From: an uncultured Clostridia bacterium
Lineage (GTDB): Bacteria > Bacillota > Clostridia > TANB77 > CAG-508
Assembly: GCA_948946035.1 (NCBI GenBank)
Contig: CARBKU010000110.1
Coordinates: forward strand, 1-5,068
Length of the DNA: 5,068 bases
Direction: 5' to 3'
Shown: piece by piece, positions 1-4,370 of the stretch
How positions within the stretch are numbered: the stretch's first letter is position 1
Layout: every line of letters begins with the position of its first letter
Made by a program: the position numbers and the translations under genes
The notes under the pieces: generated by a model
The model's input: only the letters and a program-made list of their open reading frames with translations
Told to the model about the DNA's origin: nothing
Databases searched by the model: none

Positions 1-14
1 AAATCGATAAACTA
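1..14 (+). rRNA. 23S rRNA, extreme 3' end (partial)
   Basis: The first bases contain ATCGA, then five divergent bases, then TAA. This fits the usual 23S 3' end (ATCGAGGGCTTAA and variants), where the divergent bases belong to a terminal helix that covaries with the 5' end of 23S. The following spacer (about 33-55, TTTTGAG-like) resembles clostridial 23S-5S spacers, and a complete 5S lies about 80 nt further on. Only the tail is inside the window, so the call rests on position and a short match. Confidence 0.4.
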
Positions 15-95
15 AAACGAAGAACCTATAAATTCATCTATGTATTTTTGAGTGTGCTGATAAGCTTAAAAATAAGCTATACAGATACAATAATT
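15..95 (+). other. 23S-5S transcribed spacer with small hairpin
   Basis: AT-rich spacer between the putative 23S end and 5S. It contains a perfect 6-bp hairpin, AGCTTA (63-68) against TAAGCT (73-78), closed by an AAAA loop. Such a stem could help precursor rRNA processing. No tRNA gene is recognisable in the spacer. Confidence 0.45.
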
Positions 96-214
96 TTCTA
101 GTGATGATGACATTTAGGGAAATACCTGTTCCCATTCCGAACACAGAAGTCAAGCCTAAATGTGCCGAAAATACTTGTGGGTTACCCTGCTGGGAAGATA
201 GGTTGTCGCTAGTT
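96..214 (+). rRNA. rrf: 5S ribosomal RNA
   Basis: A complete 5S rRNA, the small RNA of the large-subunit central protuberance. The conserved core reads CCTGTTCCCATTCCGAACAC (125-144) and is followed by AGAAGTCAAGCC, the usual loop B/helix III landmark. The ends form helix I: CTAGTGAT (98-105) pairs with GTCGCTAG (205-212), with G-U wobbles. The total of about 117-119 nt is normal for 5S. The exact mature ends are estimated from helix I and may be off by a few bases. A T-rich tract follows directly, which suggests that the rRNA operon ends here. Confidence 0.93.
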
Positions 215-226
215 TTTTTATTTTTA
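201..226 (+). terminator. Possible rRNA operon terminator after 5S
   Basis: The 3' strand of 5S helix I runs straight into seven T, one A and five more T (213-225). The 5S stem itself could act as the terminator hairpin, or termination may happen further on at the palindrome at 241-324. No separate GC-rich hairpin lies between 5S and the T tract, so this is tentative. Confidence 0.4.
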
Positions 227-240
227 AATATAAAGTTAAT

Positions 241-324
241 ATAAAAAGTATAAATTAATAGTAGATACTAATAATGTTGATATATATTCATGATCAGTAA
301 CTACTATTAATTTATATTTTTTAT
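241..324. repeat. 84-nt AT-rich palindrome (long inverted repeat)
   Basis: Bases 241-264 pair with 301-324 over 24 positions with a single G-U wobble (G248-T317). The core arms are TATAAATTAATAGTAG and CTACTATTAATTTATA. Inside, TACT (266-269) can pair with AGTA (296-299), and a few more pairs are possible (271-276 with 289-294). An A run (243-247) starts the left arm and a T run (317-322) ends the right arm, so it could act as a bidirectional terminator. It could also be a small mobile or repeat unit. I see no clear target-site duplication and no second copy in the window. Confidence 0.7.
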
Positions 325-331
325 GATAATT

Positions 332-360
332 TTGAATACTTTAGAATAATATGATAAAAT
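332..360 (+). promoter_or_regulatory. Putative sigma-A promoter for the flavin reductase gene
   Basis: The -35 is TTGAAT (332-337, 4 of 6 to consensus), followed by a 17-bp spacer and a -10 of TAAAAT (355-360, 5 of 6). Transcription would start near 367, leaving a leader of about 45 nt before the ATG at 413. The position just after the palindrome and before the only gene downstream supports it. In such AT-rich DNA chance matches are common. Confidence 0.5.
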
Positions 361-387
361 ATGTTAAATTAGAAAAATAATAAACTG

Positions 388-395
388 AAAGGAGT
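388..395 (+). promoter_or_regulatory. Ribosome-binding site unusually far from the start codon
   Basis: AAAGGAGT is the only good Shine-Dalgarno match ahead of the flavin reductase, but GGAG (391-394) ends 18 nt before the ATG at 413. The other genes here have about 7-13 nt. An in-frame stop (TAA, 401-403) rules out an upstream start in that frame, and family similarity begins right at the 413 ATG. Confidence 0.55.
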
Positions 396-412
396 TGAAA
401 TAAGTTTATAAT

Positions 413-1009
413 ATGGCAAAAGTAACATGGAAACCAGGAACATTTTTATACCCACTACCAGCTGTTATGGTAAGTTGTGGAACTATGGAAAAATCTAACA
501 TTATAACAGTTGCATGGACAGGCATTATAAATACAAATCCTGCAACTGTCTATATATCTGTTCGTCCTACAAGATATTCATATAACATAATAAAAGAAAG
601 TGGTGAATTCATAATTAATTTAACAACAAAAAAATTAGTCAAAGCAATTGATTGGTGTGGAGTAAAAACAGGAGCAAAAGTAGATAAATTTAAAGAAATG
701 AAGTTACATAAAGAAAAAGCAAAATATGTTAAATGTCCAATGATAAAAGAAAGTCCAGTATCAGTAGAATGTAAAGTAAAAGAAATTAAAGAACTTGGTT
801 CACACCATATGTTTATAGCAGATGTCTTAGCTATTAATGCAGATAAAAAATACATTGATGAAAAAGGTGCATTTGATATTTCAAAATGTGACTTAATAGC
901 TTATTCAAATGGACATTATTATCAATTAGGTAAAAAAATTGGAAAATTTGGATTTTCAGTACAGAAAAAATCTACAAAACCCATTGACAGAAATAAGAAA
1001 AAGTGGTAA
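413..1009 (+). CDS. Flavin reductase-like FMN-binding split-barrel protein
   Basis: A 198-residue protein of the flavin reductase-like family (DIM6/NTAB, flavoredoxin type), close to the usual size of about 190. These cytosolic proteins bind FMN and either reduce flavin with NAD(P)H or carry electrons. Recognisable segments are the start VTWKPGTFLYP (4-14), SNIITVAWTG (28-37, FMN contact region), RPTRYSYNI (51-59, likely phosphate contact), EFIINL (65-70), the WCGVKTG...DKF segment (81-93), GSHHMFIADV (129-138) and GHYYQLG (167-173). The tail after 184 is short and basic. There is no signal peptide or membrane span. The start fits the family, although the ribosome-binding site is distant. The gene has its own likely promoter. 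No terminator separates it from rpmG, so read-through is possible. The family is sure; the substrate and electron partner cannot be read from sequence. Confidence 0.88.
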   Translation: MAKVTWKPGTFLYPLPAVMVSCGTMEKSNIITVAWTGIINTNPATVYISVRPTRYSYNIIKESGEFIINLTTKKLVKAIDWCGVKTGAKVDKFKEMKLHKEKAKYVKCPMIKESPVSVECKVKEIKELGSHHMFIADVLAINADKKYIDEKGAFDISKCDLIAYSNGHYYQLGKKIGKFGFSVQKKSTKPIDRNKKKW

Positions 1010-1012
1010 AAT
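984..1012 (+). promoter_or_regulatory. Strong extended -10 promoter for the rpmG-secE-nusG-rpl cluster
   Basis: A perfect TTGACA (984-989), a 17-bp spacer and TAAAAT (1007-1012, 5 of 6) with a TGn extension (TGG, 1004-1006). It lies inside the last codons of the flavin reductase gene, and the stop codon TAA (1007-1009) is the first half of the -10 box. The predicted start is near 1018-1019, about 80 nt ahead of rpmG. It is the best promoter match I found in the window and is placed correctly for the ribosomal-protein cluster. Confidence 0.8.
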
Positions 1013-1017
1013 ATTCA

Positions 1018-1044
1018 AGCGTATGATTATTACGAATATACGCT
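1018..1044 (+). promoter_or_regulatory. Hairpin at the predicted 5' end of the operon mRNA
   Basis: AGCGTAT (1018-1024) pairs perfectly with ATACGCT (1038-1044) around a 13-nt loop, and a G-U pair (1025-1037) can extend the stem. No T run follows, so it is not an intrinsic terminator. It begins where the promoter at 984-1012 should start transcription, so it could shield the 5' end from decay. Confidence 0.5.
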
Positions 1045-1098
1045 CACATCGTTTCAAAAAAAGTAAAATAATGTTAAAAAATACGGAGGTGTTATCTA

Positions 1099-1263
1099 AT
1101 GGCAGCAAAAGGACCAAGAGAAAACATAACATTAGAATGTACAGAATGTAAAAGAAGAAATTATATGACTTCAAAAAATAAAAGAAATAATACAGATAGA
1201 CTAGAAATAGTTAAATATTGTAAATTCTGTAAAAAACGTACAACACACAAAGAAACAAAATAG
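1099..1263 (+). CDS. rpmG: 50S ribosomal protein L33 (zinc-binding type)
   Basis: A 54-residue ribosomal protein of the large subunit, within the normal L33 size of about 49-55. The protein starts MAAKGPRENITLECTECKRR and ends in CKFCKKRTTHKETK. Four cysteines in two CxxC pairs (C14, C17, C41, C44) form the zinc ribbon of the zinc-containing L33 class. Many bacteria carry a second, cysteine-free paralogue for zinc limitation, but none is in this window. The start is set by GGAGGTG (1085-1091), 7 nt before the ATG. It is the first gene after the strong promoter, and the rpmG-secE-nusG order is common in Firmicutes. Unlike some relatives, I see no tRNA-Trp gene between rpmG and secE. Confidence 0.95.
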   Translation: MAAKGPRENITLECTECKRRNYMTSKNKRNNTDRLEIVKYCKFCKKRTTHKETK

Positions 1264-1295
1264 TTAATAAAAAGCTATTTTAAGGAGGATATAAA

Positions 1296-1694
1296 ATGGC
1301 TAATAAAGAAACAAAAACAAATAAGAAAGAAAACAACAAAAATAAAAGAAGTTTTTTAAAAGACTTTAAAGCTGAGTTAAAAAAAGTAGTTTGGCCAACA
1401 CCTAAACAATTGTTAAATAACACAGTAGCAGTAGTAACAATAGTATTAATTACTGCAGTAATTGTTTTTGTATTAGACTTAGCATTTGAGGCTGTTAATA
1501 AGCATGGTATTGATAAAGTAAAAGGATTAATAGATTCAAGTAATACAGTAAGTGAAAATGCAACAAATGAAACTGAAGAATCAGAAGAAAATGTTACATC
1601 AACAGAAGGAGAAACAGTACCAGAAGAAACAGTTGAAGAAAACAACACTACAGAAGAAAATGTTCAAGAAAATACAGAAAATAGTGCAGAATAA
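1296..1694 (+). CDS. secE: Preprotein translocase subunit SecE with acidic C-terminal tail
   Basis: SecE is the small clamp subunit of the SecYEG export channel in the cytoplasmic membrane. Residues 1-18 are a lysine/asparagine-rich N-terminus. Residues 19-40 form the conserved amphipathic segment with the family signature FKAELKKVVWPTPKQ (24-38). One membrane helix spans about 42-62. Gram-positive SecE proteins usually end soon after this helix, at about 60-80 residues. This one has 132, with a tail from about 81 to 132 holding 17 glutamates, many threonines and asparagines, and no lysine or arginine from 83 on. By the known SecE topology the tail should lie outside the membrane. The ATG has an AAGGAGG site (1282-1288) 7 nt upstream. 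The gene lies 32 nt after rpmG and 26 nt before nusG, so it is surely co-transcribed. Confidence 0.93.
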   Translation: MANKETKTNKKENNKNKRSFLKDFKAELKKVVWPTPKQLLNNTVAVVTIVLITAVIVFVLDLAFEAVNKHGIDKVKGLIDSSNTVSENATNETEESEENVTSTEGETVPEETVEENNTTEENVQENTENSAE

Positions 1695-1720
1695 CTAATA
1701 TAAAAGGAGGCTTAATAAAA

Positions 1721-2257
1721 GTGTCTCAAAAAGATTATGATATGGTAGCGAGATGGTATGTAGTTCATACATATTCTGGTTACGAAAATAAAGTAAAAAA
1801 AGACTTAGAAAAAACAATAAAAAATAGAGAATTAGAAGATTTCTTTTTTGACATAATTGTTCCAATGGAAGAGCAGATAGAGATTAAAGATGGAATAAGA
1901 AAAACTAACTTAAAAAAAGTTTTTCCAGGATATGTTTTAATAAAAATGATTGTAACAGAAGAATCATGGTATATAGTTAGAAATACAAGAGGAGTTACAG
2001 GGTTTGTAGGATCAGGAACTGATCCAATACCATTAACAGAAGATGAAATACGTAATATGGGATTTGAAGAAATACCAGTTAATGTTGATTATGATATAAA
2101 TGAACAAGTACAAGTTATGAATGGTCCATTTGAAGGATTTGTAGGTACAGTTCAAGAAATTAATACAGAAAAACATAAAGTTAAAGTTCTAGTTTCAATG
2201 TTTGGAAGAGAAACGCCAGTAGAACTAGAATTCTCACAAGTACAAAAAATCAATTAG
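1721..2257 (+). CDS. nusG: Transcription termination/antitermination factor NusG
   Basis: NusG binds RNA polymerase during elongation and affects pausing, Rho-dependent termination and contact with the leading ribosome. The 178 residues match the normal length. The N-terminal NGN domain spans about 8-115, with RWYVVHTYSGYENKV (11-25), IVPMEE (46-51) and the signature KKVFPGYVLIKM (65-76), then VRNTRGVTGFVG (86-97). The C-terminal KOW domain spans about 125-178, with NGPFEGFVGTV (134-144) and SMFGRETPVELEF (159-171). The start is a GTG, chosen because AAAGGAGG (1703-1710) lies 10 nt upstream. The next in-frame ATG (1742) would be 31 nt away. It sits between secE and rplK, the classic order. 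Confidence 0.96.
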   Translation: MSQKDYDMVARWYVVHTYSGYENKVKKDLEKTIKNRELEDFFFDIIVPMEEQIEIKDGIRKTNLKKVFPGYVLIKMIVTEESWYIVRNTRGVTGFVGSGTDPIPLTEDEIRNMGFEEIPVNVDYDINEQVQVMNGPFEGFVGTVQEINTEKHKVKVLVSMFGRETPVELEFSQVQKIN

Positions 2258-2282
2258 AAATTAAAAAGGAGGTGCCAATAAA

Positions 2283-2711
2283 ATGGCAGAAAAAGAAATT
2301 TCAAATATTATTAAATTACAAATAGAGGCAGGTAAAGCATCACCAGCTCCACCAGTTGGTCCAGCATTAGGTTCAAGTGGTGTTAACATTATGCAATTTG
2401 TTAAAGAATTTAATGATAGAACTGCAAATCAACCTGGAATGATAATACCAGTTGTTATAACAGTATATAAAGATAAATCTTTTGACTTTATAACAAAGGT
2501 ACCACCAGTTGCAGTATTAATAAAAAAAGCAATTAAAATTCAAAAAGGTTCAGGAAAGCCAAACAAAGAAAAAGTTGCTAAAATAACAAAAGCACAAGTA
2601 AAAGAAATTGCTGAGCAAAAAATGCCAGACTTAAATGCTGCAACAATAGAAACAGCTATGAGTATGGTTGAAGGTACTGCTAGATCTATGGGTATAGTAG
2701 TAACTGATTAG
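2283..2711 (+). CDS. rplK: 50S ribosomal protein L11
   Basis: L11 binds the GTPase-associated region of 23S rRNA at the base of the stalk and is where thiopeptides such as thiostrepton act. The 142 residues match the usual length of about 141. The N-terminal domain (1-72) has the proline-rich helix GKASPAPPVGPALG (17-30), and the RNA-binding C-terminal domain runs from about 76 to 142, ending TARSMGIVV. The prolines linked to thiostrepton sensitivity are present. After PPVGPALG most family members have glutamine (GQ.GVNI), but here it is GSSGVNI (30-36). AAAAGGAGGTG (2264-2274) lies 8 nt before the ATG. The gap to nusG is only 25 nt. Confidence 0.97.
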   Translation: MAEKEISNIIKLQIEAGKASPAPPVGPALGSSGVNIMQFVKEFNDRTANQPGMIIPVVITVYKDKSFDFITKVPPVAVLIKKAIKIQKGSGKPNKEKVAKITKAQVKEIAEQKMPDLNAATIETAMSMVEGTARSMGIVVTD

Positions 2712-2770
2712 AAAAAAATAAGTTAAGAATATCAATTTTCAAAAAAAATTAACTAATAGTAAAATAAAAA

Positions 2771-2807
2771 TTGGGAGAGATAAAGTCTCGTTAAAACCAA
2801 AGGAGGT
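2771..2807 (+). promoter_or_regulatory. Probable L1-binding mRNA leader covering the rplA ribosome-binding site
   Basis: In the 101-nt rplK-rplA gap, TTGG (2771-2774) pairs with CCAA (2797-2800). An inner GAGA/TCTC stem (2777-2780 with 2786-2789, or a shifted register) sits above it, leaving an asymmetric internal loop with GTTAAAA on the 3' side. The GGGAG...TAAAACC layout resembles the mRNA sites by which L1 represses its own synthesis, mimicking its 23S rRNA site. The closing AA overlaps the Shine-Dalgarno AAAGGAGGT (2799-2807), so bound L1 would block the start of translation. The assignment rests on remembered consensus and position. Confidence 0.68.
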
Positions 2808-2812
2808 AAAAT

Positions 2813-3496
2813 ATGAAAAACGGAAAAAGATATGCAGAAAGTGTAAAATTAATTGACAAAAACAAAGAATATGAAGTAAAAGAGGCATTAGAAATAATTG
2901 AAAAAATGCCAAAAACAAAATTCGATGAAACAGTAGAATTACATGTAAAATTAGGTGTTGACTCAAAACATGCTGATCAACAAGTTAGAGGTACAGTAGT
3001 ACTTCCAAATGGTACAGGTAAAACACAAAAAGTATTAGTATTTGCTAAAGGACCAAAAGCAGAAGAAGCAGAAAAAGCTGGAGCTGACTTTGTTGGAGCA
3101 GAAGAATTAATACCAAAAATTCAAAACGAAAACTGGTTTGATTATGATGTAGTAGTTGCTACACCAGATATGATGGGTGTTGTAGGAAGATTAGGAAAAG
3201 TATTAGGACCAAAAGGATTAATGCCAAACCCAAAATCAGGAACAGTTACAATGGATGTAACAAAAGCAATAAGTGAAATAAAATCTGGTAAAGTTGAATA
3301 TAGATTAGACAAAAATAATATAGTTCACTTAGGATTTGGAAAAGTTTCATTTGGAGCTGACAAATTAATGGAAAACTATGATACAATAATTAATGCTATA
3401 ATAAAAGCAAAACCAGCAGCAGCTAAAGGACAATATATTAGAAGTATTGCATTAACAACAACAATGGGACCAAGTATATTTATAAATCAAAAATAG
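2813..3496 (+). CDS. rplA: 50S ribosomal protein L1
   Basis: L1 forms the mobile stalk on the E-site side of the large subunit, helps release tRNA, and represses its own mRNA. The 227 residues are about normal (225-235). Domain I is built from both termini (about 1-65 and 160-227), and domain II lies between. The L1 signature is clear: GRLGKVLGPKGLMPNPKSGT (125-144). TFD-like TKFDETVELHVKLGVD (35-50) and the C-terminal YIRSIALTTTMGP (208-220) are also typical. The ATG lies just behind AAAGGAGGT (2799-2807). Upstream is a likely L1 operator, and downstream is the L10 leader, so rplKA and rplJL form two regulatory units on what is probably one transcript. Confidence 0.97.
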   Translation: MKNGKRYAESVKLIDKNKEYEVKEALEIIEKMPKTKFDETVELHVKLGVDSKHADQQVRGTVVLPNGTGKTQKVLVFAKGPKAEEAEKAGADFVGAEELIPKIQNENWFDYDVVVATPDMMGVVGRLGKVLGPKGLMPNPKSGTVTMDVTKAISEIKSGKVEYRLDKNNIVHLGFGKVSFGADKLMENYDTIINAIIKAKPAAAKGQYIRSIALTTTMGPSIFINQK

Positions 3497-3603
3497 TATA
3501 AAAGCCAAAGACAGTAGGCAATAATGAAGTCCTACCGAGGTAATATAAAAGGAGTTATGCACTCTTTGTATTCCACGGTAGGAAACAAAGAGTGTTATTA
3601 AAT
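3497..3603 (+). promoter_or_regulatory. Ribosomal protein L10 leader (autoregulatory RNA)
   Basis: The 150-nt rplA-rplJ gap carries the L10-leader hallmark GCCAAAGACAGTAGG (3504-3518) followed by CCTACCGAGGT (3531-3541). GTAGG (3514-3518) pairs with CCTAC (3531-3535). GCC (3504-3506) pairs with GGT (3539-3541), leaving the AAAGACA/CGA internal loop, which resembles a kink-turn. This is the binding site for the L10-(L12)4 complex. Downstream is a terminator hairpin (3560-3594). TCCTACCG (3530-3537) is also perfectly complementary to CGGTAGGA (3576-3583) in that hairpin's loop and upper stem, so two exclusive folds are possible. This agrees with known rplJL attenuation in Firmicutes. Confidence 0.88.
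3560..3603 (+). terminator. Attenuator hairpin of the rplJL leader
   Basis: CACTCTTTGT (3560-3569) pairs with ACAAAGAGTG (3585-3594). After a bulged A (3570), TTCC (3571-3574) pairs with GGAA (3581-3584) around the loop ACGGTA, giving 14 bp in all. The following tract TTATTAAATTTT is only moderately T-rich, so termination may be partial. The top of the hairpin competes with the antiterminator pairing to 3530-3537. Confidence 0.7.
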
Positions 3604-3646
3604 TTTAAAAATAAATAATTAAATAAATGGAGGTGAAAAAATAAAA

Positions 3647-4225
3647 ATGGCAAGTGAAAAAATATTAAATCAAAAGAAAGAAGAAGTAAAAAAATTAGCA
3701 GATGAAATGAAATCAGCTAAACTAATTCTTTTAACAAACTATAGAGGTATCACTGTATCAGATGATACAACATTAAGAAAAGATTTAAGAAATGCAAATG
3801 CAAAATGTACAGTTATTAAAAACAATATAACAAAAAGAGCTTTACAAGAAGCAGGAATAGAAGGTTTAGAAAATGAATTAGTAGGACCAACTGCTGTAAT
3901 AATGAGTAATGAAGATTACTTAGAGCCATCTAAAATCGTTTATAAATATAGTAAAGATAATGAATTTTATCAAATAAAAGGTGGAGTTATTGAAGGAAAA
4001 GTAATGACATCAGAAGAAGTTATTACTTTAGCAAAATTACCATCAAGAGAAACATTACTATCTATGCTTGCTGGTGCATTACTTGGAAACATTTCAAAAA
4101 TTGCAGTTGCACTTGAAGAAGTAAGAAAACAAAAAGAAGAAGCTGGAGAAAAAGTAAATGTTTCAGTTTCAACAGAAGAAACAGCACCTGTAGAAGAAAA
4201 AGCAGAAGCATCAGATGCAGAATAA
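3647..4225 (+). CDS. rplJ: 50S ribosomal protein L10
   Basis: L10 anchors the stalk: its N-terminal domain binds 23S rRNA next to L11 and its C-terminal helix carries L7/L12 dimers. The N-terminal domain (1-130) shows KILNQKKEEVKKLADEMKSA (5-24), NYRGITVSD (31-39), TVIKNNITKRAL (55-66) and LVGPTAVIM (78-86). The L12-binding helix follows LPSRETLLSMLAGAL (131-145) and runs to about 165. The protein has 192 residues, against about 166-175 in many relatives. The excess is an acidic, Glu/Ala/Thr-rich tail (167-192). The start follows GGAGGTG (3629-3635) by 11 nt, slightly long, and an in-frame TAA just upstream excludes the earlier ATG at 3627. Expression is probably controlled by the L10 leader ahead of it. 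Confidence 0.96.
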   Translation: MASEKILNQKKEEVKKLADEMKSAKLILLTNYRGITVSDDTTLRKDLRNANAKCTVIKNNITKRALQEAGIEGLENELVGPTAVIMSNEDYLEPSKIVYKYSKDNEFYQIKGGVIEGKVMTSEEVITLAKLPSRETLLSMLAGALLGNISKIAVALEEVRKQKEEAGEKVNVSVSTEETAPVEEKAEASDAE

Positions 4226-4354
4226 TAAAAAATAGAGTAGTGAACTTATATCACTAAAAATATAATAGCGAATAGAATTAAATGTAAAATAGTAAATAAA
4301 AATACATACATACTATTGAAAAATTAAATTTAATTCAAAAAGCTAAAATAATTT
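4226..4354 (+). promoter_or_regulatory. Structured rplJ-rplL intergenic region
   Basis: A gap of 145 nt, long for these two genes, with three inverted repeats. TAGTGA (4238-4243) pairs with TCACTA (4251-4256) over a 7-nt loop. GAATTAAAT (4275-4283) pairs perfectly with ATTTAATTC (4328-4336). AATAGTA (4288-4294) pairs with TACTATT (4311-4317) and nests inside the previous pair. No T run follows any stem. I do not recognise a known RNA family. It may be a processing or stabilising element that lets rplL be made in excess over rplJ. Confidence 0.45.
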
Positions 4355-4370
4355 AAGGAGGATTTAAAAA

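Noticed and set aside
407..412. TATAAT directly before the flavin reductase ATG
   Set aside because: Transcription would start inside the gene after the ATG, and no -35 is present at the right distance; chance in AT-rich DNA.
550..855. Open frame of 101 codons on the minus strand
   Set aside because: It lies entirely inside the flavin reductase gene, shows no family similarity and has no sensible context; it is a shadow frame.
939..1151. Open frame of 70 codons on the plus strand
   Set aside because: It overlaps the end of the flavin reductase and the start of rpmG in another frame. The true gene here is rpmG at 1099-1263, with zinc-ribbon cysteines and a good ribosome-binding site.
1280..1648. 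Minus-strand frame opposite secE
   Set aside because: Ser/Thr/Phe-rich reverse reading of the Glu/Lys-rich secE codons; SecE on the plus strand is clear.
2721..2754. AGTTAA/TTAACT inverted repeat before the L1 site
   Set aside because: Only six AT-rich pairs over a 22-nt loop; too weak to separate from chance.
2739..2966. Minus-strand frame opposite the L1 leader and the start of rplA
   Set aside because: Leu/Phe-rich shadow of a Lys/Glu-rich coding strand; no ribosome-binding site or family resemblance.
4238..4266. Internal promoter for rplL (TATAAT at 4261-4266)
   Set aside because: The -10 is perfect but no acceptable -35 lies 16-18 bp upstream and there is no TGn extension. Kept only as a side note to the rplJ-rplL gap.
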